Positions 10,942 through 21,116 of a stretch of 64,000 nt of DNA are shown one piece after another. The notes under the pieces were generated by a model, which ran no database searches, had not been told where the DNA came from, and was given only the letters and a program-made list of their open reading frames with translations. Position numbers and translations under genes: made by a program. Each line of letters starts with the position of its first letter. Position 1 is the stretch's first letter. The DNA is taken from assembly GCF_000373965.1 (NCBI RefSeq), contig NZ_KB892838.1:122159-186158 (forward strand). The letters are read 5' to 3'. This stretch comes from Uliginosibacterium gangwonense DSM 18521. GTDB lineage: Bacteria; Pseudomonadota; Gammaproteobacteria; Burkholderiales; Rhodocyclaceae.

Positions 10942-12140
10942 CACGGCACCTTCACGGCCAGTTCTGGTGGCCATTGTGCCTGGGCATCCAGTTTGACCCA
11001 GGCAACGCCAGGCAAGCCGGATTTGACCAGTTTGAGGTGCCGCTGCAATAGATCGCGGTCGATTTGGGCCTTGACGCGGAACATCAGCTTTTGTCGCTCA
11101 TTCACGGTTTCAACCGTCTTAGGGGTGAATTGTGCAGTGCTGGCCACGAAGGACACCTTGGCAGGAATCACGAACTGGGGGGCTGCATCCAGAATGATAT
11201 GCACTTCGCTCCCCTGTGCGAGTTTGCCTGCCAGGGTCTCTGGGACAAAAAATGTCATGTAGACATCAGAAAGATCCACAAGATTGAGCAGCTTGCCGCC
11301 AGCCCCCAATACCTCTCCAGGCTGTGCAATGCGGTACTGCACGCGGCCATCAATAGGCGCCGTTAACGCGCTATCGTTGATGTCTGCATCAACGCGGGCA
11401 ACCGTTGCCTCTGCTGCAACCACTGTGGAGCGAGCCCCCAGCACCGCCGTACGTGATGCAACGACTCCAGCTTGTGCCGCTTCAACCTGTGCCTTGGCGG
11501 CAGCAACAGCAGCCTGTACGCTGCGGACCTTGGCACGATCATCATCCAGCTCCTGCTCCGACGACGCCCCCTCCTTCGCCAGCGTTTCAGAACGCGTGAG
11601 GCGCCGCTTCGCAGCATCCAATTCACTCTCGCGTTGTGCCACCAGGGCCAGCATGGCAAGCTTGTCGCTTTCGCGTGCCGCTACCTGCGCCTGCATCCCC
11701 ACCACAGCACTGACCGTTCGTTGTTGCTGAGCGCGGGCCTCGTCGCGCTGCGCATCGAGCACCTGGATCTGCATCTTTGCCAGGAGTTGGCCCGCTTTAA
11801 CAGCGTCTCCCTCATTTACCAATATGCTATCAACCCTGCCCCCCAATTTTGTCGCGACATCCACTTCAGTCGCTTCAATGCGCCCATTGCCACTGACGAA
11901 ACCCTCTCCTGGGCCAGTTACGTGCAATTTCATCCAGGCGTAGATACCTGCGGCCACGACGGCAAGCACAATCAATGCGATAACGAGCAGCTTTTTTACA
12001 CCAGATTTCTTCGCTACGGGCGCAGCCTCATTAGGCTGATTAGGAGCATCCTTTTTGGCAGGCGGTGCAGCGGGTGGTGGTGTCGGCGGTGGAGTCGCTG
12101 CGGGTGCAGCAGGTGCTTCAGGCGTAGTGGGCGAAATCAT
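10938..12140 (-). CDS. HlyD-family membrane fusion protein
   Basis: This is the periplasmic adaptor of the exporter. It has about 400 residues: an unusual Pro/Ala-rich cytoplasmic N-terminus (about 50 residues), one transmembrane helix ([20 protein letters not shown]), a lipoyl half-motif with [20 protein letters not shown], a long coiled-coil hairpin with Gln/Ala/Glu heptads, and a beta-barrel with [16 protein letters not shown]. coli YhiI lacks the long Pro-rich tail. The start ATG at 12140 is one base after the stop of the outer membrane factor gene. It overlaps the RbbA-like gene, so translation is probably coupled. The frame runs further upstream but without a better start. Confidence 0.92.
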   Translation of the reverse strand: MISPTTPEAPAAPAATPPPTPPPAAPPAKKDAPNQPNEAAPVAKKSGVKKLLVIALIVLAVVAAGIYAWMKLHVTGPGEGFVSGNGRIEATEVDVATKLGGRVDSILVNEGDAVKAGQLLAKMQIQVLDAQRDEARAQQQRTVSAVVGMQAQVAARESDKLAMLALVAQRESELDAAKRRLTRSETLAKEGASSEQELDDDRAKVRSVQAAVAAAKAQVEAAQAGVVASRTAVLGARSTVVAAEATVARVDADINDSALTAPIDGRVQYRIAQPGEVLGAGGKLLNLVDLSDVYMTFFVPETLAGKLAQGSEVHIILDAAPQFVIPAKVSFVASTAQFTPKTVETVNERQKLMFRVKAQIDRDLLQRHLKLVKSGLPGVAWVKLDAQAQWPPELAVKVPW

Positions 12141-12141
12141 G

Positions 12142-13647
12142 TCATTTTGCCTTGATTGAGTGTGCGGAGGAATTCGCGGATGCACTCGGGGAAGTTGAGC
12201 CTTCCGCAGCCAGATAATGTGTACCACCCCCCAGCGCTGCATACAGCCCGACTCGACTTGAAAGCAAAGCACGCCGGGCTTGTACCCACTGCTGCTCCAC
12301 TGTCAGCAGATCGCGTTGTGCATCCAGCACTTCCAGAAATGCTGCCGCGCCATTGTCATACCGCAATTTAGCCAATCGCGCGCGCTCGGTCTGCACTGCC
12401 CGAGTGGCCTGCAGGGTCTGCACTTGCACACCAAGCCAATGACTCGCCGCCAGCGCATCCGCCACATCGCGGAACGCCTCCTGAATGGTTTTCTCGTACT
12501 CCGCGACTGCCCGGGTCTTGCGTGCTTGTGCCAAGCTCAGGTTGTTGCGCCGTAGCCCACCATCAAACAAGGGCAATATAAGGCTGGGGGCGAAATTCCA
12601 GGCCGCGCTACCGGAACCAAACAGGCCATCAAGTTCAGCGCTAGCTGTACCATACGAAGCCGTCAGTGCGATACGCGGGAAAAAAGCGGCACGAGCTGCG
12701 CCGATATTGGCGTTGGCCGCCTTCAACTGGTGTTCTGCAGCCACAATATCAGGGCGGTCAAGCAATAGATCAGATGGCATGCCAACGGCTGACTCCTTCA
12801 GCACGCTCGCATCATCGAATTTTTCTGGTGGAGTGCCAAGTTCCACTGAAGCGCCCACCAGCAAGGTCAGCGCATTGGCCTGAGTCGCACGAGCCTGCTC
12901 CAATTGAGCCCCCAAAGTAGTCGCTTGTTGCCACAAGGTTTCAACCTGAGTCAGCTCCAGGTGCGACGTCGCACCCACCTCGACACGACGACGAAATATT
13001 CTTAATGACTCCGCACGACTGGCAGTGGTCTGACGCGCCAAGATCAGCCGCTCATCCAATTCGCGTAGTGCCAGATAGCTATTCGCCACTTGGGCAATCA
13101 GGCTAACTGTCACAGCTTGCTGTGCTTCGTCTGTAGCAAAATAGCTTTCAAGCGCTGCCTCTTTGAGGCTGCGAACACGCCCCCAGAAATCGATCTCCCA
13201 GGCACTCACCCCCAATGCCACCTGGAACTGATTACCCATCAGGGGCTTGCCGGTCAAATTGAGATCTCCCGGAATACGCGAACGGCTGGCGTCAACACCC
13301 AAACCAATGCTTGGAAATTGTTCGGCACGCTGTATGCCATAAGCCGCACGTGCCTCTTCGACCCGCGATACAGCAATGCGCAAATCTCGGTTATTCTCTA
13401 GTGCCTGTGCAATTACATCTTGCAGGCGCCGATCTGAGAAATACACGTGCCAATCAGTCGCTGCAGCCGGATTTCCTGTACCTATCACCTCCTCTTCCAT
13501 TCTGAGCGGATAGTGATCCATTACAGGCAAAGGGGGCCGCTCGTAAGTCGGCGCCATAGAAACGCAACCAGTTGCTATGAACAGAAATATTAATGCAACA
13601 CTGCCATGCCTGCGTAGGGCGTCACCATCAAATAGCTTGCAGCTCAT
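12142..13647 (-). CDS. Outer membrane efflux factor, NodT/OprM family lipoprotein
   Basis: The protein forms the outer membrane channel of a tripartite exporter. It has about 501 residues. The signal peptide ends in a lipobox (IATGC), then comes the family SMAPTYERP start and two copies of the outer membrane efflux domain, with coiled helices such as NNRDLRIAVSRVEEARAAY and the DRPDIVAAEHQLKAANANIG motif near the middle. The start ATG at 13647 has a GGGGAGG ribosome binding site. An ATG-like extension further upstream would run into the ppk2 end. It lies 13 bases after ppk2 and one base before the HlyD gene, so the four exporter genes and ppk2 are probably one operon. Confidence 0.93.
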   Translation of the reverse strand: MSCKLFDGDALRRHGSVALIFLFIATGCVSMAPTYERPPLPVMDHYPLRMEEEVIGTGNPAAATDWHVYFSDRRLQDVIAQALENNRDLRIAVSRVEEARAAYGIQRAEQFPSIGLGVDASRSRIPGDLNLTGKPLMGNQFQVALGVSAWEIDFWGRVRSLKEAALESYFATDEAQQAVTVSLIAQVANSYLALRELDERLILARQTTASRAESLRIFRRRVEVGATSHLELTQVETLWQQATTLGAQLEQARATQANALTLLVGASVELGTPPEKFDDASVLKESAVGMPSDLLLDRPDIVAAEHQLKAANANIGAARAAFFPRIALTASYGTASAELDGLFGSGSAAWNFAPSLILPLFDGGLRRNNLSLAQARKTRAVAEYEKTIQEAFRDVADALAASHWLGVQVQTLQATRAVQTERARLAKLRYDNGAAAFLEVLDAQRDLLTVEQQWVQARRALLSSRVGLYAALGGGTHYLAAEGSTSPSASANSSAHSIKAK

Positions 13648-13660
13648 CGCCCCTCCCCAG

Positions 13661-14494
13661 TCAATATGACAGTTGTCGGGCCCCAATAGAGTCAATCATA
13701 AACCCGAATACAACGGCAGGGTCAGGGCGGACCAACTTGCCTTTCTTCCCAGCATAATCGAGTCTAGAGAGGATATCGCGGATAAGATTCAAACGCGCAA
13801 AACGCTTATTGTCAGCCCGCACGATATGCCAGGGGGCAATTTCGGAGTGCGTACCGAGGAGCATCGCATCGCGGGCTTCCGAGTAAGCATCCCAATGTTT
13901 GATGGCCGAGGCATCAATGGAGCTCGTCTTCCAACGCTTAAGGGGATCATGCTTACGCTCGGCAAGGCGCTGGATCTGCTCATCCTTGCTTATATCCAAG
14001 TAATACTTCAAAAGTTTAATGCCTGAACTGATAAGCATTTCCTCGAATTTGGGCACGGACAACATAAACTCGTCCAGTTCGCCCTTAGAGCAAAAACCCA
14101 TCACATGCTCAACGCCCGCCCGGTTATACCAACTGCGGTTGAAGAGAACCATTTCCTGGGCACTGGGCAAATGCGCCACATAACGCTGAAAATACCAGCA
14201 ACTACGCTCGTGATCGGAGGGTTTACTGAGGGCCACTACACGCGTTTCACGGGGGCTAAGGTGCTCGATGATCCGCTTGATGCTACCGTCTTTCCCCGCT
14301 GCGTCGCGCCCTTCCAGCAATACCAGAATTCGATCATCTGTATCAATGATATGGCGCTGCAACTTGACGAGTTCCATCTGTAAAACGCGAAGCTGAGTCT
14401 CGTACTCGTCATGAGTGATAGCAATTTCATGCTGAGATTTATTTTCAGAATCAGCTACCTTGTCACGTTTGTGTTTGGATTGACGCTTGCTCAT
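13661..14494 (-). CDS. ppk2: Polyphosphate kinase 2 family protein
   Basis: PPK2 enzymes transfer phosphate between polyphosphate and nucleotides. This one has about 277 residues, the length of a one-domain PPK2. Visible are the Walker A-like EGRDAAGKDG (residues 61-70), the FNRSWYNRAGVEHVMGF motif, the lid-like RKHDPLKRWKTSSID stretch and the C-terminal PWHIVRADNKRFARLN motif. The start ATG at 14494 has GAGGTG about 10 bases upstream. The Lys/Arg-rich first 12 residues are not part of the fold. It is the first gene of the run that continues into the efflux genes. Class I substrate preference (ADP or GDP) is likely from the single-domain layout, but the sequence alone does not settle it. Confidence 0.93.
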   Translation of the reverse strand: MSKRQSKHKRDKVADSENKSQHEIAITHDEYETQLRVLQMELVKLQRHIIDTDDRILVLLEGRDAAGKDGSIKRIIEHLSPRETRVVALSKPSDHERSCWYFQRYVAHLPSAQEMVLFNRSWYNRAGVEHVMGFCSKGELDEFMLSVPKFEEMLISSGIKLLKYYLDISKDEQIQRLAERKHDPLKRWKTSSIDASAIKHWDAYSEARDAMLLGTHSEIAPWHIVRADNKRFARLNLIRDILSRLDYAGKKGKLVRPDPAVVFGFMIDSIGARQLSY

Positions 14495-14694
14495 GGAATC
14501 ACAACACCTCAAAAGTTATACCGCTCAACTTGTCTGCAATGTCCCGGTGGATTTTTCGCAGTTTGAACGGCTTCACGAATCGCCTTACCTATGCAAGGAC
14601 GTGATCAGACTGCATATACCCAGTATGCAATTTTGAGGTGCATTTTTCTGTCTGGTAACGCACAGTGGAACCGTTGCAACGGTGAGGGGAAACT

Positions 14695-17307
14695 CTATGA
14701 TTTTTGGGGCACGAGCGGGGAGAAATGCCGACTCACGCAACGCACAAGCTCTAACCAGACCAAACTTGCCAAAATCATTCCAAGAGCAATGGCCAATCCG
14801 ATCAGACTTGGCAGCGCCAGCCCCATCAGTTGACGCAACAAAGGGATGCTTATCATCAACACAAGCAGTAGCCCAATAGCAACGGCCATGCGCCATAACC
14901 AAGGATTTTTATCGGCAACACCCATGATCGCAGGTCGTGCCAAATCCCGGTTTGAGAGAATCAAGAGCAACACCCCCACGACCAAAGATCCGAAAACCAC
15001 GCTGCGGCCTTGCGACGCATCCCAATCCTGAGCAATGAGCCAAGCGTCCCCCGCCAACAGAACTGCAGCCATGCCCAAGCCTTGCAAAACACCATTACCC
15101 AGGTGCGCAGGCGCAAATGGTGAATCTGTCAGAGTACGCGGTGGCCGCTCCATTAAGCCGGGGCTTTCCAGCTCAGCCTCAAAAACAATAGAACATGCCG
15201 GGTCAATCAGCAGTTCCAGCAAAACAATGTGGATTGGCAGCAGCAGTACGGGCCAATGCAATAACACCGGAGCAAATGCCAACGCGATGATCGGCATGTG
15301 TACCGCGAAGGTGAAGCGTGTGGCTTTGCAGATATTGTCATAGATACGCCGCCCCTGGCGAATGGCTTCGACAATGCGGGCAAAGCTGTCGTCAAGCAGC
15401 ACTAATGCAGCGGCTTCGCGGGCCACATCAGTACCATGCTCACCCATGGCGATACCGATGTCGGCTGCTTTGAGCGCCGGTGCATCATTGACGCCATCCC
15501 CCGTCATGGCCACCACTTCGCCCGCAGCACGCAAAACCTGCACCAGACGCAACTTGTGTGCTGGCTGCAGGCGGGCGCACAGATCAACCTTTTGGAGGCG
15601 CTTGCGCAACGCCATATCGTCCAGTGCGCTGATCTCTTCACCCGTAATGACATCTGGACGCTCCGACAAGCCAACCTGTCGTGCAATGGCCAATGCTGTC
15701 ACCGGATGATCCCCTGTCATCATGATCACACGCACCCCAGCACGTCGACACTCGGCCAGCGCTGCGGGTACCTCTGCTCGCGGAGGATCGGCCAAGCCGA
15801 GCAGCCCCAGAAAAGTAAAGGTAAAATCATCCTGACTTTTTGGCCAACCGGGTTGGGCATTCTGCGCGGTAACCACGCCAGTCCAGCTCCCACACGCCAC
15901 GCCCAGCACACGTAAGCCTCGCTCGGCCATTTCTTCGACCTGGTGACGAAGTGCATCACGTTTTACGCCATCAAGGTGACACAGGTCTGCAACCGCTTCC
16001 GGGGCGCCCTTAGTCGCAAGCAAATGCTCGGCAGGCTGGTCGCTGGCAAAAACTTTTGTCATCGCTAAAATCTCTGGCGAGATTTCGTACTCAAACTCAG
16101 GTGCACATGCCTCATGTATATGTTTGGTGCCGGCGAGCCACCGCGAGCCAAATCCTCGTATGGCTTTTTCCATGGGGTCAAAAGGGTCACCAGGTGTTGC
16201 CAGCATGGCAAACTCCACTATCGCATGGAATGCCTCAGGCATGCTTGAAGCGCCTTCTGGCGTAAAGCATCCCTCTGCGGTGGTCAGTTCGGCAACGGCC
16301 ATCCGGTTCTGAGTCAACGTGCCAGTCTTGTCCACTGCCAGCACGGTAATAGCCCCTAGCGCCTCAACGGCGGCGACTCTACGCGTCAGAACCTTTTCCT
16401 TCGAAATCCGCCATGCGCCCATGGCCAAGAAAACAGTCAGAATCACCGGAATTTCCTCAGGCAAAACAGCCATTGCCAAAGCAATGCCTGAGAGCAAGCT
16501 ATCTAGGAGTGGGCGACCATCCCATTTCCAGCCCAGCAACACCTGGGTTGCGGCCACGATGAATGCGCCGATACCCAGATTGCGCACCAACCGGCGTGAA
16601 TTCCGTTGCAGGGTTGACGGCTCTTCATGCGTAGCGTTCAACGCTTCTCCGATGCGCCCAACTGCAGTGGCCGCTGCAGTCCCACACACCTCTGCTACAC
16701 CCACACCGCGTGTTACCACTGTGCTGGCAAACAATGCAGAGGTACCATCCTTTCCGCCAGGCGTGGCAAGAGGCTTTCCCTTCTCAGGTACTGCTTCCGT
16801 GGAAGGCAATTTCGTTACTGGCACAGCTTCGCCGGTGAGCAGAGATTCATCTACAGACAACTGCCCACTACGTAGCAATGCATCAGCCGCTATACGATCG
16901 CCCTCGCGCAGAACAAGAATGTCACCACGTACCACGTCGCGCCCAGCAATACGCACAGTCTGCCCATCTCGAATCACCAGCGCACGCGGAGCAGACAGGT
17001 CGCGCAAGGACTCCAATGCGCGTTGCGTCTTACGCTCCTGCATCAGCGTAATACCAATGACCACAAACACAAAAGCAAGCAAAAACATTGCTTCGGCACG
17101 ATCACCCAAGGCAAGGTAAATGCCACCTGCAACCAGCAGCATTACAAACATTGGCTCTGTAAGCACCTCAAACACAATGGCAATCATCGACTTCGGCGCA
17201 CTGCCTGGCAACACATTAGGCCCTTCGTTGACGAGACGCTCAGCCGCTTCTGCCACGCTTAACCCTGTCACAGGCAAATCAGTTGCTTTTGGCAAAAGCT
17301 GGGGCAT
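14695..17307 (-). CDS. P-type cation-transporting ATPase (P2 type)
   Basis: An 870-residue inner membrane ion pump. It has the actuator TGE (residues 158-160), a fourth-helix VLPEEIP motif (282-287), the phosphorylated Asp326 in DKTGTLTQN, TGDHPVTA and the hinge TGDGVNDAPALKAADIG, with ten predicted helices. The overall plan is that of calcium-type P2 ATPases, but the ion-binding motif is PEEIP rather than the PEGLP of SERCA-like pumps, so the ion (Ca2+, Mn2+ or Mg2+) is uncertain. I chose ATG 17307 with AGG 9 bases upstream over a TTG 21 bases earlier. It is in the same direction as ppk2 but separated by about 200 bases. Confidence 0.9.
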   Translation of the reverse strand: MPQLLPKATDLPVTGLSVAEAAERLVNEGPNVLPGSAPKSMIAIVFEVLTEPMFVMLLVAGGIYLALGDRAEAMFLLAFVFVVIGITLMQERKTQRALESLRDLSAPRALVIRDGQTVRIAGRDVVRGDILVLREGDRIAADALLRSGQLSVDESLLTGEAVPVTKLPSTEAVPEKGKPLATPGGKDGTSALFASTVVTRGVGVAEVCGTAAATAVGRIGEALNATHEEPSTLQRNSRRLVRNLGIGAFIVAATQVLLGWKWDGRPLLDSLLSGIALAMAVLPEEIPVILTVFLAMGAWRISKEKVLTRRVAAVEALGAITVLAVDKTGTLTQNRMAVAELTTAEGCFTPEGASSMPEAFHAIVEFAMLATPGDPFDPMEKAIRGFGSRWLAGTKHIHEACAPEFEYEISPEILAMTKVFASDQPAEHLLATKGAPEAVADLCHLDGVKRDALRHQVEEMAERGLRVLGVACGSWTGVVTAQNAQPGWPKSQDDFTFTFLGLLGLADPPRAEVPAALAECRRAGVRVIMMTGDHPVTALAIARQVGLSERPDVITGEEISALDDMALRKRLQKVDLCARLQPAHKLRLVQVLRAAGEVVAMTGDGVNDAPALKAADIGIAMGEHGTDVAREAAALVLLDDSFARIVEAIRQGRRIYDNICKATRFTFAVHMPIIALAFAPVLLHWPVLLLPIHIVLLELLIDPACSIVFEAELESPGLMERPPRTLTDSPFAPAHLGNGVLQGLGMAAVLLAGDAWLIAQDWDASQGRSVVFGSLVVGVLLLILSNRDLARPAIMGVADKNPWLWRMAVAIGLLLVLMISIPLLRQLMGLALPSLIGLAIALGMILASLVWLELVRCVSRHFSPLVPQKS

Positions 17308-17381
17308 GATGCTTACCTGTTTCAACAACGTTGAAAATGTATTGCCACATTCAATGCAAAATCATGCTCATGTGCCAATCG

Positions 17382-18398
17382 TTACCAATCAATCAATTGA
17401 ATGCCGACACCAAGGGTGTTTTGCCGCAACTTGTAATCAATCAAACTCTCGCCATAACCATAAAACCACTGCGCATAGACTTTGAGTTTTTGAGTAAAGG
17501 GAAAGCTCCAACCCAATTGCATGGCACCATGGTTATGGTTCAACCGCAAGTTGTCTCGCAACATCAGATCGAACGTATGCTCACCCACGTGCGCAAGCAA
17601 AGTAAGATCAAAGTGCCCCATATAGTCCGTGATATCTGGATTGTCATCACTTTCACCTTTCTCAGGAATACGCCACCACGGCCTGAGCACGACTGCAACG
17701 CCGCCATGTTCCATCGCAACGCTGCCAATAACCCGGTTCCAACTACGAGATGAAGTGCTGCCCCGGCCATTCGATTGGTGATTGACACCCAGAGTGAGTG
17801 AAGACAGGTTCCACCCCAAGAATGGCTGATTCACTACATGACTAAACCAGAGTTCCGGTTCGTAATTAGTTTCACGAAATGGTGAAGATGCGCTGCGGTT
17901 GTACATCTGCCAAAATGATCTTTGGGTATAACCACCCAAAAAATCGCCTGCACCGCCAAATGCATCAAGCCATAAAGGGAATTTCAAGCTGATCTGGAAC
18001 TTGCTTTCACTTTTCTGTGCACGGGTATCAGTACCATCGCTCGTCGAAAAAACTGCGTTGCTTGGGCGACGCTCCGCATAGCTGCCCAGCAATAAATAAT
18101 TGAGGCGATACGGCGCGATGACATAGCGATTATTGAAGGCATCACGCTCAGCGGCAAGTCTTTGCGTCAGCACGGGAGCCGCAGATACGCTTCCCTGAGG
18201 AGTCTGCTTGGCTGCTGCCTCAGCAGCACAAGCTGCGCGAAGCTCACCAATGGTGGCGGTGTCAATTGCACTCGCTGTTTTATGGGCTAAACATAGCATG
18301 GCCTCATCCTGAGGATGAGCCAAAGGCGCTGTTTCAGCTGAGGCTACGCCCACTAACAGCCAGGAGGCAATTCCTAGCGCAAAAGCCGTTGTTTGCAT
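17382..18398 (-). CDS. pldA: Outer membrane phospholipase A (OMPLA)
   Basis: This 338-residue outer membrane barrel hydrolyses phospholipids that reach the outer leaflet. It has a signal peptide (residues 1-21, cut after VASA) and the OMPLA active site NHQSNGRG with His207 and Ser209, and Asn221 in SRSWNR. The His-to-Asn spacing of 14 equals that of E. coli His142/Asn156. The sequence ends in aromatic-rich beta strands and Trp. The start ATG at 18398 has GGTGGAG upstream. An N-terminal extension of about 70 residues before the barrel is longer than in E. coli. Calcium-dependent dimerisation is known for the family. Confidence 0.92.
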   Translation of the reverse strand: MQTTAFALGIASWLLVGVASAETAPLAHPQDEAMLCLAHKTASAIDTATIGELRAACAAEAAAKQTPQGSVSAAPVLTQRLAAERDAFNNRYVIAPYRLNYLLLGSYAERRPSNAVFSTSDGTDTRAQKSESKFQISLKFPLWLDAFGGAGDFLGGYTQRSFWQMYNRSASSPFRETNYEPELWFSHVVNQPFLGWNLSSLTLGVNHQSNGRGSTSSRSWNRVIGSVAMEHGGVAVVLRPWWRIPEKGESDDNPDITDYMGHFDLTLLAHVGEHTFDLMLRDNLRLNHNHGAMQLGWSFPFTQKLKVYAQWFYGYGESLIDYKLRQNTLGVGIQLIDW

Positions 18399-18515
18399 CA
18401 GGGACTCCACCAGAGCGACACGACTATATGAACAGAAACGCAAAATGCGTTTTTTCTATACACAAGGCCATAAAAATATTTATAACATCAACCTGCTTTC
18501 CTGCGGGCCATTCGA

Positions 18516-19148
18516 TCATTGGCTCACGATTGTAAGTGCTGACGTATCTACATCTTTTACTCCTTTAACCTTACTTGCAATATTTTTTACATGGTCAATA
18601 CCATCCTGATTGGGTAACTTCCCACTAAGAATCACCACTCCATGTACTGTTTTTACGCCAACTTTGAAGCCTTTGCTAACACTATCAGCATAAACTTCTG
18701 ACTTCACCTTGGTTGTAATCCAACTGTCACTCACAACCCGCTCAGTTTTGACAACTGCGTCATTGGTTTTGGTGGCCATGCTACTGCTTTCTGCAAGCTT
18801 CAGATTATTATGAACCCCCTTGACCCCTTCCACTTTTCTTGCATAGTCACTTGCCAGTGTTTTAGCATCTGCGCTGCTGGTTGTTCCCTTCAAAGTCACC
18901 ACTCCATTAATAGTAGTCACGCTAATATTTGATTTACTAACGACCAACTCATTTATCAAACTGGCCTTCACCTTCGTCGTGATGGCTGAATCGGTAACGG
19001 CTTTCACCACCCCATCACTGTGACTCTCTGAGGTAGTCGTAACATCGTTTGCAGCGTTTACTGTAGAAACGCCTAGCCCCAATATCAAACATGTGATAGC
19101 CAGTGTCTGATGTAACGAGGACTTTTTGAAAAGTTCATGGTTGAGCAT
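18516..19148 (-). CDS. Periplasmic BON-domain protein, OsmY-like
   Basis: A protein of about 210 residues with a signal peptide (hydrophobic LAITCLILGLGV, cut after VNA) and two BON domains. Each starts with a SAITTKVKASL or SWITTKVKSEV helix and has the G-V-V-x-L-x-G strand (NGVVTLKG, HGVVILSG). The E. coli relative OsmY is an osmotic-stress periplasmic protein that also acts as a chaperone. I chose the ATG at 19148, which has GGAAG 8 bases upstream, over the ATG at 19163. The coding sequence is AT-richer than its neighbours, as seen in its many Lys, Asn and Thr codons. Confidence 0.88.
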   Translation of the reverse strand: MLNHELFKKSSLHQTLAITCLILGLGVSTVNAANDVTTTSESHSDGVVKAVTDSAITTKVKASLINELVVSKSNISVTTINGVVTLKGTTSSADAKTLASDYARKVEGVKGVHNNLKLAESSSMATKTNDAVVKTERVVSDSWITTKVKSEVYADSVSKGFKVGVKTVHGVVILSGKLPNQDGIDHVKNIASKVKGVKDVDTSALTIVSQ

Positions 19149-19221
19149 ATTCGAGTCTTCCATTTAAATATTGAAATTTATATCAGACGACAAACTGCAT
19201 GAGGTATTTCATCTTTAGTGA

Positions 19222-19512
19222 TTACTTCCTGAGGTCTGAAAACGCCTTTTCCAGGGCTGTTCGCATGGATTCCCATGCCAAATCCATCCCCGCATGCATT
19301 TTTGAATTAGCAGATTCTGCTGCAATCCGCAGATCATGAAACGTTTCATGCGCGGCAGCACGCCCCGCTCGCAATTCAGTGATTCTCTCGTGGTATGCAG
19401 CTCGTACATCTGAGCCAGCCTTCTTTCCTTGTGCGGCCAGAACATCAAAGTCAGCATCCCACTTTTTAAGCAATGCTTGCATTTTCTCTACATAATCTGA
19501 AGTCAATCCCAT
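19222..19512 (-). CDS. Small coiled-coil stress-type protein, 96 aa
   Basis: A 96-residue, mostly helical soluble protein with heptad-like Ala/Leu/Glu spacing and no signal peptide. It starts with ATG behind a consensus AGGAGGTC ribosome binding site. It resembles small coiled-coil proteins that accompany BON and PRC-barrel genes in stress islands, but I cannot name a family with certainty. It lies between the BON gene and the antiporter, all in the same direction. Confidence 0.7.
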   Translation of the reverse strand: MGLTSDYVEKMQALLKKWDADFDVLAAQGKKAGSDVRAAYHERITELRAGRAAAHETFHDLRIAAESANSKMHAGMDLAWESMRTALEKAFSDLRK

Positions 19513-19652
19513 GATTCTGACCTCCTACACAATGAAACCGACAGATTTCATACTGTTGGCCGAGCATATTCCTTTTCAAGCTCGGGTTCTGTACGGCAAC
19601 GAACAATTGAAACCATTCCGTTTTTATGCATAGAGGGGATATAAACTGAACG

Positions 19653-21001
19653 TCAGCGCTTTTCACGGTATCGGTTCTCGGAACTGGATAGGCGATTTCC
19701 TCGATGTTGGCGCCGGGCATAGAGCGACATTAAAGGTGTTACCGATATTCCATGCAGAATGATGGATGCTGCGCCGCAGACAAGGTGATATTTATAGCCC
19801 GATCCGCCAATAAACCTGTAAGCCCGTAGTTCAGTGCAAACAACAGGTAGTAGATTGAACCGATACCACGAATACCGAACCACGCAATCAGCAATCGCTG
19901 ATCGTCCGACACCTGGGCACCGAGCAACCCCAGCCATACAGAAAGTGGGCGCACTACAAATAACAACAAAATGATGAAAACAGTCGTCGCCAGATCAACA
20001 TGCACGTATGCCAGCATGGCCCCAACAGCGAGCACGACTACCAACTCGGCAATGCGCTCCAGTTGCTCATTGAAACCGAGTACTGCTTGCATCATGTAAG
20101 CGCCCACAAGGTTGGGGTGCGTTGCTACAGCAAGGTGAGCTTCCTTGTTCTGCAGTCCGGCCTGCCCCTCTTCCGGCGCCTTCTGTCTGCGGGAACGTTC
20201 CTTGGTACGCTGAAGCGCGAGACCTGCGGCAAATACAGCAAGAAAACCTGAGGCATTAGCCAATTGCGCTACACCAAAGGCCAGCGCAACAAGGCCAAGC
20301 GCCAGGAATTCATCAAGGCCGACCGCTTCCTGATGGCGTGTTCGTAAATAAACTACCAGTTTGCCAATGATCGCGCCGAGAACGGCTCCGATCAACAAGC
20401 CCCCTGCCTGCCCCCAGAATACGTCAAACCCCCACCATCGCCAGCCCACAGCCCCGAGTTCATGCATACCGAGCAAACCTAAGCCCAACATCACAAATGG
20501 GAATGCCGCTCCATCGTTAAGTCCCCCTTCGCCCGTCAGGCTGAAACGCAAGCGATCATTATCATGCGCTTCGTCAACCTGAACATCCGAGGCAAGAACT
20601 GGGTCAGTAGGAGCCAGAATACCGCCGAGCAGTACGGCTACGCCCAGCGGCAAATGGAGCCAAAATACTCCGACCAGCGTAATAAGCCCAACAGTGATCG
20701 CCATTGAAAGAAATGCCAAGCGTAACGGCAAGCGCCAATGGTGGCTGGAAAACGGCAGGCCCAGCTTCAAGCCAACAGAAAACAGTGAGATCAACAGCGC
20801 CACTTCGGCGCCCCGTACAAGTATACCGGCCATCCGGTGTGGGTCGGGAGCCATCAGCCCCAAGCCTGCACTCCCAAGTCCGTAACCGCCCAGTAGATAA
20901 AACATCGACGCACTGACGGGAAGTCGCTTCATCAACGAACCGGTCAGTGCCATCGCGATCAAGAGCGCGCCAATTACCAGCGCCCAAACGGAAATTGACA
21001 T
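19653..21001 (-). pseudogene. Cation/proton antiporter (CPA1/NhaP type) with a frameshift near the C-terminus
   Basis: The first reading frame encodes about 420 residues of a CPA1 antiporter with twelve or so helices, including the LAPTDPVLASDVQ motif and GLNDGAAFPFVMLGLGLL, which carry the transport Asp residues. It then ends abruptly in AAQHPSFCMEYR. Just after that point (about 19768-19782) the next frame reads AASIILHGISVTPLMSLYARRQHRG, the normal family C-terminus. One missing base explains this, so the gene is frameshifted or the read has an indel. Function may survive because only the last helix and tail are affected. The start ATG at 21001 has AGGAAA upstream; an ATG at 21022 is less likely. 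Confidence 0.75.
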
Positions 21002-21116
21002 TGCAATTTTTTCCTGTTGCACCGGGAATTACACCTCAGACTTCTCATGAAAAAATCATAGATGGCGCCTGCGGACTCCAAGAGTTTGCTATTTTGAAAG
21101 CATTCCAAATAGGCTT

